From NCBI RefSeq assembly GCF_002095485.1, contig NZ_MLFS01000047.1:1-42040 (forward strand): a stretch of 42,040 nt of DNA, given 5' to 3'. Positions 33,184-40,952 of the stretch are shown here, piece by piece. The position numbers and the translations under genes are program-made. The stretch comes from Pantoea wallisii (GTDB taxonomy: Bacteria > Pseudomonadota > Gammaproteobacteria > Enterobacterales > Enterobacteriaceae). Position 1 is the stretch's first letter; each line of letters opens with the position of its first letter. The notes under the pieces are model-generated. The model was not told the origin of the DNA. It was given only the letters and a program-made list of their open reading frames with translations, and did not search any database.

Positions 33184-33816
33184 ATGGGTACAGCAATTCG
33201 GGGAAGACCCCCCAAATACATCAGAGAGATCGCGCTTGATAAAGCCATGCGCATATTCTGGCGCAAGAGTTACGAAGGCACGTCGCTGGACGATCTCTGC
33301 AAAGCTACAGGCATGAATCGCCCCAGTTTATACAAAGCCTTTGGAGATAAGGATCGACTATTCGGGGCCGCAGTTGAGTGGTATCTCAGCCATGAAGGTA
33401 ACCTGACGCAGTTCTGGCTAGAGAGTAACAGGCCCGTGACAGAAACGTTTGCCAAACTCCTGAATGGTTATATCGAGCTTTTTAGCCAACCTGATACGGG
33501 GCGAGGATGTTTAGTCGTTTTGGGCGCTATTAATTGTCGCCCTGAACATCAGGATGTTGCAGATAAGCTCACAGCGTTACGCCTTGATACGCACCGGCGG
33601 GTCACGCTCTTCCTTCAAAAAGCGGCGGCACGCGGCGAGCTTAACGCCGAAGCCTGTCCGGAAGCTCTGGCGGAATTTTTTATGGCTATCTTCAATGGGC
33701 TTTCAGTTCAAGCTCGTGACGGCAGTTCACCGGCGAAAATGCAATATATCGTTGATCAGGCTGTGCGACTTTTTGCAACATGGACAGATAAAAATACGAG
33801 CGAACACAATGACTAA
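33184..33816 (+). CDS. TetR-family regulator
   Basis: A 210-residue TetR protein. HTH in 'AMRIFWRKSYEGTSLDDLCKATGMNRPSLYKAFGDKDRLF' (about 22-60); the C-terminal domain carries 'GRGCLVVLGAINCRPEH' as in the other TetR here, so both belong to one subgroup. AAGGA lies seven bases before the ATG. The stop overlaps the start of the hydrolase gene by eight bases, so regulator and enzyme are one unit. The palindrome at 33137-33173 is its likely binding site. The inducer is probably the hydrolase substrate or a reactive relative. Confidence 0.9.
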   Translation: MGTAIRGRPPKYIREIALDKAMRIFWRKSYEGTSLDDLCKATGMNRPSLYKAFGDKDRLFGAAVEWYLSHEGNLTQFWLESNRPVTETFAKLLNGYIELFSQPDTGRGCLVVLGAINCRPEHQDVADKLTALRLDTHRRVTLFLQKAAARGELNAEACPEALAEFFMAIFNGLSVQARDGSSPAKMQYIVDQAVRLFATWTDKNTSEHND

Positions 33817-34699
33817 AGAATTATTTCCTGGCTTTGAAGAGCGTTTTATTAAGCATTCCAAAGGGCATTTCTATGCCCGTATAGGCGGTGCCGAAAACAC
33901 ACCCGCGCTGGTGATGTTGCATGGCTTTCCTGAGACGCATGCATCATGGCACCATATTGCACCAGCGCTGGCATTGACTCATCGTGTGATATGCCTCGAC
34001 CTGAAAGGCTATGGCCGCTCTTGTGTAGTACCTGGCGATGCGACGCACGAAGAGTATGCGAAACGCACTATGGCCCAAGAGATAATAGATGTGATGTCAA
34101 TTCTGGGGCATCACGAATTTAGTATTGCAGGTCATGATCGTGGTGCATTAATTGCCTACCGTATCGCCCTTAACTGGCCTGAAAAGGTTGTGAAGCTGGT
34201 AATAATGGATAACCTGCCTGTATCAAAAGTGTGGAGTATTATGGAAGAAAATCCCCTCGCGACCCCACACTGGCGCACTTTTGCCCTGCCCGTTGGCGCT
34301 GCGGAAAAACGCATGACGAAGGCACATCTGGAAGAGATTTTACGCGTACATACGGCTGACGGAACCCTGAAATGTTTTACTGACGAGGTGCTTGATGATT
34401 TTCGCCTTAGCTGGCGCGAACCAGAACGGATACACGCATTTTGCGAAGATTATCGCGCTGGCGCCTGGCAGGATCTTGAAGATGATCGCCGCGATCTGGA
34501 AGCCGGAAAGAGAATCAATGCGCCCACTTTGGTTCTGTGGGGTGAAAAGTTTCTCGGCAGGCTTACCGAATCACCCCTCACCAGCTGGCAAAACACCTTT
34601 ATTCCTCAGGCAGAGGGCATACAAGTTGATGGTGGTCACTTCAACGCAGAAGAAAACCCGCAGGAGACGCTGCGTGCCTTACAGGCATTTCTTTGTTGA
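33809..34699 (+). CDS. Alpha/beta hydrolase, haloacetate dehalogenase/epoxide hydrolase-like
   Basis: A 296-residue enzyme from the ATG at 33809, which overlaps the TetR stop; the frame is open upstream to 33554 only as a shadow of tetR. 'VMLHGFPETHASWHHIAPAL' gives the H-G-F-P loop, followed by 'VICLDLKGYGRS', nucleophile Asp in 'IAGHDRGALIAYR' and late His in 'GGHFNAEENPQET'. The H-D-R-G-A elbow with H-G-F-P is typical of fluoroacetate/haloacetate dehalogenases and close epoxide hydrolases. No signal peptide, so cytoplasmic. Substrate not predictable, but the regulator arrangement points to an inducible detoxification enzyme. Confidence 0.9.
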   Translation: MTKELFPGFEERFIKHSKGHFYARIGGAENTPALVMLHGFPETHASWHHIAPALALTHRVICLDLKGYGRSCVVPGDATHEEYAKRTMAQEIIDVMSILGHHEFSIAGHDRGALIAYRIALNWPEKVVKLVIMDNLPVSKVWSIMEENPLATPHWRTFALPVGAAEKRMTKAHLEEILRVHTADGTLKCFTDEVLDDFRLSWREPERIHAFCEDYRAGAWQDLEDDRRDLEAGKRINAPTLVLWGEKFLGRLTESPLTSWQNTFIPQAEGIQVDGGHFNAEENPQETLRALQAFLC

Positions 34700-34852
34700 A
34701 CCCCATACTTACCATTCAGCGATTGTATAGGGATAACTCTGGCAATGTCTGTGTGACGTCTTTGCACAAGGTGCCATATTTTCATTAGTGTTTTTGTGAA
34801 TCATTCCGCATAACGAAAACGCATCATTACTATACCTGCTTGTTAATTATCA

Positions 34853-34898
34853 CCCGACGAATAGAAGAGAAATCGCTCTTCGCCGGGTATCCTTTTTT
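34853..34898 (+). terminator. Rho-independent terminator of tetR-hydrolase operon
   Basis: CCCG (34853-34856) pairs with CGGG (34884-34887), and GAAGAG (34864-34869) with CTCTTC (34876-34881), giving a long stem followed by CCTTTTTTAT. Confidence 0.7.
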
Positions 34899-35040
34899 AT
34901 ATTTATGATAAGTATTGCGTTAAGAATTCAATATAAAACATTACATTACGGGCTAACTAAATGGATTTTTATATCCTCTTTATGCAAATGACATAAGCAC
35001 GAAACGTGATAGTAACCCACTAAATTATTGACAGCCAACC

Positions 35041-35060
35041 ATCCAACTAGTAGGTTGGAT
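35041..35060. promoter_or_regulatory. Perfect palindrome upstream of hrpY-like gene
   Basis: ATCCAAC-TAGTAG-GTTGGAT. It is a candidate regulator site controlling the response regulator gene; the binding protein is unknown. Confidence 0.5.
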
Positions 35061-35145
35061 TCTTGAGGGTGAAAGAAGTTTACGCAAACAACGTTCAGTC
35101 TCAACACACAGGTAAAATGGCTCCAGATGAACAAAAGCTGACATA

Positions 35146-35781
35146 ATGATGATTAAACTTGTGCTTGCTAACGACCGACTGTTAATCCGAAAAGGCCTTC
35201 GTCAGCTACTGATGCTTGACAAGGCTATTGAGGTGATAGCGGAGGCGGAAAATGAAGAAGAGTTATATAGCATTCTTGCCTGGCAAACAGTAGATGTATT
35301 ACTGCTGGATCTTTCACTATGTGGTATTTATAAAACCAGCCTCCTCCAGCGGATTACTGTGAATTTCCCGTCTGTAGCGGTACTCGTGCTAAGCATGCAC
35401 AATGAGCCACAGCTTGCGCTATCGATATTGAATAATGGCGCATATGGTTTTATAAGTAACGATCAGGATCCTGATGCTTTATTTACTGCAATTCACCATG
35501 TCGCCGGGCAGCAGCGTTATATTCATCCAGCCATTGCTGAAAAAATTATATTTTCAGAAAGCGAAAAACAGAGTGGGCCTTTACATCGTTATGATTTACT
35601 ATCGTTACGAGAAAAACAGATCATGCAGTTGTTAAGTGAAGGCAACAATAGCAATGCTATTGCTACGCAACTTAACATAAGTAATAAGACGGTCAGCACA
35701 CATAAAGTTCGCATGATGGAGAAAATGAAATTTACCAGCAACGCAGACATTGTACGATTTATGATTAAATATCAAAATTAA
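35146..35781 (+). CDS. hrpY: HrpY-like response regulator (NarL/LuxR type)
   Basis: A 211-residue two-component regulator. The receiver domain (1-120) has the phospho-acceptor Asp55 in 'VDVLLLDLSLCG' and a changed acidic pair ('LANDR' in place of D-D). The LuxR-type HTH is 'LSLREKQIMQLLSEGNNSNAIATQL' then 'NISNKTVSTHKVRMMEKM'. In Erwinia and Pantoea, HrpY is phosphorylated by HrpX and turns on hrpS, which drives hrpL. Neither hrpX nor hrpS is in this window. Its place beside the sigma gene and the hrc operon supports the name, but a different LuxR regulator is possible. Confidence 0.75.
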   Translation: MMIKLVLANDRLLIRKGLRQLLMLDKAIEVIAEAENEEELYSILAWQTVDVLLLDLSLCGIYKTSLLQRITVNFPSVAVLVLSMHNEPQLALSILNNGAYGFISNDQDPDALFTAIHHVAGQQRYIHPAIAEKIIFSESEKQSGPLHRYDLLSLREKQIMQLLSEGNNSNAIATQLNISNKTVSTHKVRMMEKMKFTSNADIVRFMIKYQN

Positions 35782-35884
35782 TTAAACGCACCTGATTAAA
35801 GTGAAATATTTAAATATGTTAAAACAGCCTAACATCAATATATCCAACCAATGCTCATGTCTGCATGAAAATTATTGAACCAAG

Positions 35885-35913
35885 CCCCGCTATTACAAAC
35901 TTTAACAGCGGGG
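35885..35913. terminator. Hairpin between hrpY-like and hrpL-like genes
   Basis: CCCCGCT (35885-35891) pairs with AGCGGGG (35907-35913). It sits between convergent gene ends and could end both transcripts, though T runs are short. Confidence 0.5.
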
Positions 35914-35943
35914 TTATTAGCTCATCCTTTAACATTAAAGTTA

Positions 35944-36500
35944 TTAACATTCGCCTATTTCAAGTTCTTTTTTCAATGTCTGACGCAAACGTGAAAGCCG
36001 TGAACGCACCGTACCCACTGGCACTTGCAACTCATCTGCAACAGACTGATAGCTATGATCATCTAACACAATAAGTTGCAGGACCTGCTGATGCTCAGCG
36101 GAAATTTCCTGATGCGCTCAAGTGCTTTAATTAAAGTATCATTATCTTCTATGGCCCAATCCGGACGATCGTTATTAATAAGTAACGATGCAGCTATCTC
36201 ATCATCAAGGTCATCGTGAAGATATGATACCTTCAGTGTTTTATAATAATTTTTAACAAGGTTTATCGCAATACCAAACATCCAGGTTTCAGGTTTTGAG
36301 TCACCGCAAAATTTGTTTTTATTACGCAAAACCTCAAGCCATGTAGATTGCATTAAGTCATCAACGTCAGCATAGTTAGACACACGCTTGCGTATAAAGC
36401 CCTGAAGCCTTCTCTCATTTTTTCGCATTACGCCTTCCCAATTAACTATATGATCATTTTCTGATGCTTTTACAATTTCAAACTCTAATTGTGATGCCAT
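35944..36500 (-). pseudogene. hrpL: HrpL-like ECF sigma factor with one frameshift
   Basis: From the ATG at 36500 (MASQLEFEIVKAS; GAGG upstream), the sigma-2 region is clear: 'ERRLQGFIRKRVSNYADVDDLMQSTWLEVL' and 'PETWMFGIAINLVKNYYK'. The first frame stops at 36063. The sigma-4 region continues in another frame: 'SAEHQQVLQLIVLDDHS', 'YQSVADELQVPVGTVRSRLSRLR', ending at 35944. Adding one A (or T) at AAATTT, 36102-36107, gives 185 residues, the size of HrpL. It is transcribed away from the hrpJ operon, whose upstream region holds a hrp box, the sequence this factor would recognise. If the lesion is real, the secretion system would lack its activator. Confidence 0.82.
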
Positions 36501-36693
36501 TCTTGTAACCTCATTGGTAAGGAGGGTTACCTTAAGCAAAACGTATGCCAAAAAATAATAGCATTTTAAACGCTTGATTTAACGGCACTCAAATTACCCA
36601 TACAGAGCATTCTGAGAATAAACCTGCACACATTTGCTTACCCGTTTTGCAAAGGTTAGCGCTTTGCTCACTCATAAATATTTCTCAGCAACG

Positions 36694-36722
36694 GGAACCG
36701 TAATAAATAAAACATCCACATA
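36694..36722 (+). promoter_or_regulatory. hrp box (HrpL-dependent promoter) of hrpJ operon
   Basis: GGAACC at 36694-36699, 16-base spacer, CCACATA at 36716-36722, fitting the consensus GGAACC-N15/16-CCAC-N2-A. It stands 31 bases before the hrpJ ATG, on the correct strand. Confidence 0.88.
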
Positions 36723-36753
36723 GCAATATGCTTGGCTTTTGAGATAAATCGCT

Positions 36754-37899
36754 ATGAACATGAAAATTCAACAGCATCATTTACATAAGCTCCAGCAGGA
36801 ACTTATGCAGCAGGAAAATCTGTTAAATGAACGCGCGCCGGAAGGGAAAACACAGCCTGCCGGCTCACGTATTTCCTTTCCGCCCTCGCGAAATGCGGAG
36901 AGCAGCGCAAACCATAGTGAGATTTTTGCTGAAAAAAATGAGATGCAGCGCAAGCGTGATGAACAGCGGGCGCTAAGTCGGGGTCAGCAGCGCGGCAAGC
37001 TCATACAGACCAAAATTGAGCGATTGAATGAGCTCTACGGGCTGCTGGAAAGCCGCAACACGCCCGCGCAGGAGAAACAGGAACAAGCACTGCAAGACTT
37101 GCTGATAAACCAGCATGAGCCAAATGCGCAGCAGCTTCTCGATGCAGCAGGCGGCGATCCGGTGCTGGCTGATACGCTGTTACGAGTGGCGCTAAGTAAA
37201 GCTCAGCGCCTGGAGCAAAGTGACATGACAGTGGCCATCAGCCATGCATTGCAGAGGTTAAAGGCCGATTTCGACGCGCAAATTACTGCCGGACGTAATA
37301 CGGCGCCGGCCATCGCCAATTTCACTACGCATCCTGAACAAAAAATGGCCATGCGACAGCTTTATTACTCAGTAGTAATTGAACAGCAATCTGCAGAATT
37401 AATTTTTGACTCTCTGTTGGAGAAGTTTGGCTTTGAAGAGTTTGAGCCCGCCATGCGTACCCTGCAGCGTGCTCTGTCTGATGATATTGCGGCCTTCTCT
37501 TCCTCGGTATCGCGTAAAGCACTACGTCACATTCTCTCCGGCCTGGATGATACGCGTGCGATTACCAATACGTTAGCCAACGTTCAGGAGTTTCTTGAGC
37601 GTCTCAAAACGCGCCACTCGCAAGTCACTATAGGTGCAGATACCTTCACCCGCACCCTGTTAAGCATGTGCAGTAAAGGTTTTCAGTCGCATGAAGTGAC
37701 CCGTTTAGCCCCCCAGGTTATTGGCCAGCAGCCACTGCATCAATCAATGTTTTATAACCAGTTTCTGACGCTGGTGCAGGCGCTGCCTCAAAAGTTATGG
37801 GGCCAGGATGAAAGCAACCGCAACAAAGCCATTCTAATGTTGCGCACCCTGAATGGTGAATACGCCATATGGGAAAAACGCTTCGCGCATAATTCCTGA
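36754..37899 (+). CDS. hrpJ: HrpJ/SctW type III secretion gatekeeper
   Basis: A 381-residue protein, first gene of the operon behind the hrp box. The N-terminus is polar, glutamine-rich and coiled ('LHKLQQELMQQENLLNE', 'RKRDEQRALSRGQQRGKL'). The middle and C-terminal parts ('RQLYYSVVIEQQSAELIFDSLLEKFG', 'NQFLTLVQALPQKLWG') follow the HrpJ/YopN-TyeA pattern. Such proteins stay at the base of the export gate and order the release of translocators before effectors. The start at 36754 has a weak ribosome site; Met3 is an alternative. The hrcV start follows 16 bases after its stop. Confidence 0.85.
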   Translation: MNMKIQQHHLHKLQQELMQQENLLNERAPEGKTQPAGSRISFPPSRNAESSANHSEIFAEKNEMQRKRDEQRALSRGQQRGKLIQTKIERLNELYGLLESRNTPAQEKQEQALQDLLINQHEPNAQQLLDAAGGDPVLADTLLRVALSKAQRLEQSDMTVAISHALQRLKADFDAQITAGRNTAPAIANFTTHPEQKMAMRQLYYSVVIEQQSAELIFDSLLEKFGFEEFEPAMRTLQRALSDDIAAFSSSVSRKALRHILSGLDDTRAITNTLANVQEFLERLKTRHSQVTIGADTFTRTLLSMCSKGFQSHEVTRLAPQVIGQQPLHQSMFYNQFLTLVQALPQKLWGQDESNRNKAILMLRTLNGEYAIWEKRFAHNS

Positions 37900-37915
37900 T
37901 AGCCGAGATGCAGAA

Positions 37916-40018
37916 ATGAATATGCTGTTTTTGATCCTGAACAGAATTGCCACCAGCGCTATGCAGCGTTCAGAGATTGTCGGCGCGGCAATCGCCCTGG
38001 CCATTGTGTTCATGCTCATTATCCCTTTACCCCTGGCGCTGATAGACGTGCTGATCGCCATTAATATCAGCGCCTCCTGTTTGCTGATTGTTCTGGCGAT
38101 GTACCTGCCAAAACCACTGGCTTTCTCTACCTTCCCTGCCGTACTACTGCTTACCACCATGTTCCGTATGGCGCTGTCGATCTCGACAACCCGACAGATT
38201 TTATTACAGCAAAACGCCGGACACATTGTGGATGCCTTCGGGAACTTTGTAGTGGGTGGTAACCTGGCCGTAGGGATGGTGGTCTTTATGATCCTGACGG
38301 TGGTTAACTTCCTGGTGATAACCAAAGGCTCGGAACGCGTCGCTGAAGTGGCTGCCCGCTTCACACTGGATGCGATGCCCGGTAAGCAAATGTCCATCGA
38401 TAGCGATCTGCGCGCCGGTTTAATCGACGTTCAGCAAGCCAAAACGAAGCGTGAAGATTTAGCGAAAGAGAGCCAACTGTTTGGCGCGATGGATGGCGCC
38501 ATGAAGTTTGTAAAAGGCGATGCCATTTCCGGTCTGGTAATTCTGTTTATTAACATGATTGGCGGGTTCTGTATCGGCGTCCTGCAGCTGGGTATGCCCG
38601 CCGGAGATGCCATCCACGTCTACACCATTCTGACCATTGGTGATGGACTTATTGCACAAATTCCCGCCCTGCTGATCTCCCTTACCGCCGGCATGATCAT
38701 TACCCGCGTATCCTCCAGCGAAGAGATTCTGGATAACAATATTGGCCGGGAGATTACGCAGCAACTGACCAGCCAGCCAAAAGCCTGGATTATTGGTGGC
38801 GTGGGCATGTTCTGTTTTGGCCTGCTGCCAGGTATGCCAACCCTGATTTTTATTATTCTCAGCATTATTACGCTCACTACCGGCCTGTTCCAGCTGTGGC
38901 GCGCACGTAAGCAGGCTCAGCATGAGCAGAGCGGCGCACAGGAGCTGGCTCCCGAAGTTAACGGTGAAGAAGATCTGCGGGTGTTTAATCCCAGCTATCT
39001 CTATCTGCTGCGTTTTCCCTCTTCACGCGCTGGCGATCCGGCTGTAACGGCGCTAATCGAAGACATACGCCGCATACGTAACCGCATCGTCAATCAGTTT
39101 GGCTTCACTTTACCCGTGTTCAATATTGATTATGACCCGCAGCAGGCCGATGACGAATTTCGCTTTTGCATTTATGAAGTGCCGAAGGTCATCGGCACCT
39201 TCGCGACAGCGGGACGGGTTATCGACAAAAAATGGCAGGATGAATTAGGCGAGAGCGCGTCGCAGGCTGTTGCGGGCGCAGAAAACCGCAATGAACAGGG
39301 CTGGCTGTGGCTCAACGACGATCACCCCTTTTTGCAACGTGATGATGTGGTCTCCTGGAGCGCGCATCAGTTACTGCTGGCGCGCATGGAAGAAGCTCTA
39401 TTTACCAGTGGTCCGCGCTTTATTGGCCTGCAGGAGACTCGTGCCATTATGTCATGGCTGGAGCAGGAGCAGCCCGAGTTGGCACAAGAGTTTCAGCGCA
39501 TTTTCCCGTTAACCCGCCTCAGCGCGGTATTACAGCGGCTGGTCTCAGAGCGCATTTCACTGCGATCGGTACGAACTATTACTGAATCCCTTATCGAGCA
39601 CGGCCAGCACGAGCGTGATGTCAGCCTGCTGGTCGATCAGGTACGTATCGACATCAAAGAGCATATTTGTCACCAGTACAGCCAAAACAACAGCATGCTG
39701 GTATGGCTGCTGGCACCGGAAACCGAGGAGATGCTGCGCGACAGCCTGCGCCAAACACAGAACGAGACCTTCTTTGCCCTGAATCAGCAACAGCACAGCA
39801 AACTGCTGGAGCAGATGCGAGAAATTTTCCCTCCTTTCAGCAACTTATCTGGTGTTTTACTGGCGGCGCAGGATTTACGCAGTCCGTTGCGCCTGATGAT
39901 TCAGGATGAGTTCCATCACGTACCGGTGCTCTCCTTTGCCGAGCTGCAGTTCAATATTCCGGTAAACGTGATGGGACGTATCGATCTTCATCATGCGCTG
40001 GAATCCTTCGATGCCTAA
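37916..40018 (+). CDS. hrcV: HrcV/SctV export gate protein
   Basis: A 700-residue inner-membrane protein of the FHIPEP family that forms the nonameric export gate. Residues 20-350 contain about seven or eight hydrophobic segments; residues 360-700 form the cytosolic ring. The family signature is present at 141-159, 'RVAEVAARFTLDAMPGKQM'. The start at 37916 is chosen because it follows the hrpJ stop with GAG upstream; a longer frame from 37853 would overlap hrpJ. Order hrpJ-hrcV-hrpQ-hrcN is the standard one of the Hrc-Hrp 1 group (Erwinia, Pantoea, Pseudomonas syringae). Confidence 0.95.
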   Translation: MNMLFLILNRIATSAMQRSEIVGAAIALAIVFMLIIPLPLALIDVLIAINISASCLLIVLAMYLPKPLAFSTFPAVLLLTTMFRMALSISTTRQILLQQNAGHIVDAFGNFVVGGNLAVGMVVFMILTVVNFLVITKGSERVAEVAARFTLDAMPGKQMSIDSDLRAGLIDVQQAKTKREDLAKESQLFGAMDGAMKFVKGDAISGLVILFINMIGGFCIGVLQLGMPAGDAIHVYTILTIGDGLIAQIPALLISLTAGMIITRVSSSEEILDNNIGREITQQLTSQPKAWIIGGVGMFCFGLLPGMPTLIFIILSIITLTTGLFQLWRARKQAQHEQSGAQELAPEVNGEEDLRVFNPSYLYLLRFPSSRAGDPAVTALIEDIRRIRNRIVNQFGFTLPVFNIDYDPQQADDEFRFCIYEVPKVIGTFATAGRVIDKKWQDELGESASQAVAGAENRNEQGWLWLNDDHPFLQRDDVVSWSAHQLLLARMEEALFTSGPRFIGLQETRAIMSWLEQEQPELAQEFQRIFPLTRLSAVLQRLVSERISLRSVRTITESLIEHGQHERDVSLLVDQVRIDIKEHICHQYSQNNSMLVWLLAPETEEMLRDSLRQTQNETFFALNQQQHSKLLEQMREIFPPFSNLSGVLLAAQDLRSPLRLMIQDEFHHVPVLSFAELQFNIPVNVMGRIDLHHALESFDA

Positions 40019-40029
40019 AGGTGCATGTC

Positions 40030-40947
40030 ATGTATGAGTTAAGAGTATTAAACGGAATGCATGAAGGTGCTGCCCTGCCACTAAGCGGTGATGCATGGAT
40101 CATTGGGAACGCCATCGAGAGTGAGTTACAGCTGTGCGATTCCGACATCAAGCCTCATCATGGCCAGCTAACGCTGACACAGGCGGGCTGGCACATCACT
40201 CCTCTGGAGGGCCGCATCTGCAACCGCGACGGTGTGCGTATTAGTACGCCGCTGCAGCTTAAACCCGGTGACATTTTTACGCTTGCTGGTGTGTGGCTGA
40301 GCCTGAGCGATGCCAGCGCCCCCTGGAGCACGACACGAGCCATTGCGGCACAGCCAGCGCCCGCAGCAGATATCCGCCCAATGAGCGGCCCTTTTTCAAA
40401 GATGAAAAAACCCGGGTTTGCGCGCTTATTGCCTCGCTGGGCGCACGTCACTGCAGTATCGCTCTTACTGCTGCTGGCTTTCACCGTTACCAGCTGGGTG
40501 CTTCAGCCGGGCGTGGCTCAGCAAAATGAAAATGAAAACCAGTTTATTAAACCTCAACTGACTAATACCTCCGTCCTGCGCAGCGTGCTGGAGCAGAAGC
40601 TGCGTGAACGCGAGCTACTTTCACTCGTGAAATTAGCCACATCACCGCGTGGAATTGCACTGTCAGGCGAACTATCACCAGAACAGCTGAAGATTATGCA
40701 GCGCATGGTGAAGATGATTAAGGACAATTATCAACTGAGCGTATCACTGGACGATCAAACGCGCGTAAAAAGCATCAATTTGCCGTTCCGGATTATTCAG
40801 ATTACCTCAGGCTCACACGCCAATATCGTCACGGAAGGCGGTCAGCGTCTGTTTGTCGGGGATGAGCGCGATGGACTACGGCTGATGGCGATAACAGCTG
40901 ATCAGGTGCAGTTTGCCGGGCGTGAAACAATCACAGTGAAATGGTGA
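40030..40947 (+). CDS. hrpQ: HrpQ/SctD inner-membrane ring protein
   Basis: A 305-residue SctD protein. The N-terminal FHA-like cytoplasmic domain (1-95) reads '[18 protein letters not shown]', '[13 protein letters not shown]', '[16 protein letters not shown]'. One transmembrane helix lies at about 138-158 ('[21 protein letters not shown]'), and the remainder is periplasmic. It builds the outer part of the inner-membrane ring. The ATG at 40030 has AAAGGTG upstream; a GTG at 40021 is possible. It follows hrcV by 11 bases and is followed by hrcN. Confidence 0.88.
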   Translation: MYELRVLNGMHEGAALPLSGDAWIIGNAIESELQLCDSDIKPHHGQLTLTQAGWHITPLEGRICNRDGVRISTPLQLKPGDIFTLAGVWLSLSDASAPWSTTRAIAAQPAPAADIRPMSGPFSKMKKPGFARLLPRWAHVTAVSLLLLLAFTVTSWVLQPGVAQQNENENQFIKPQLTNTSVLRSVLEQKLRERELLSLVKLATSPRGIALSGELSPEQLKIMQRMVKMIKDNYQLSVSLDDQTRVKSINLPFRIIQITSGSHANIVTEGGQRLFVGDERDGLRLMAITADQVQFAGRETITVKW

Positions 40948-40952
40948 ACACT

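Larger units (their letters stand above)
34700..35145. other. Intergenic region before hrpY-like gene
   Basis: Holds a terminator (34853-34898) for the hydrolase operon and a 20-base palindrome at 35041-35060, about 85 bases before the response regulator start. The rest is AT-rich with no gene. Promoters for the regulator are expected; none is clear. Confidence 0.5.

Noticed and set aside
36500..36753. Sigma-54 promoter for the hrpL-like gene
   Set aside because: HrpL genes are usually sigma-54 dependent, but I found no convincing GG-N10-GC element on the minus strand.
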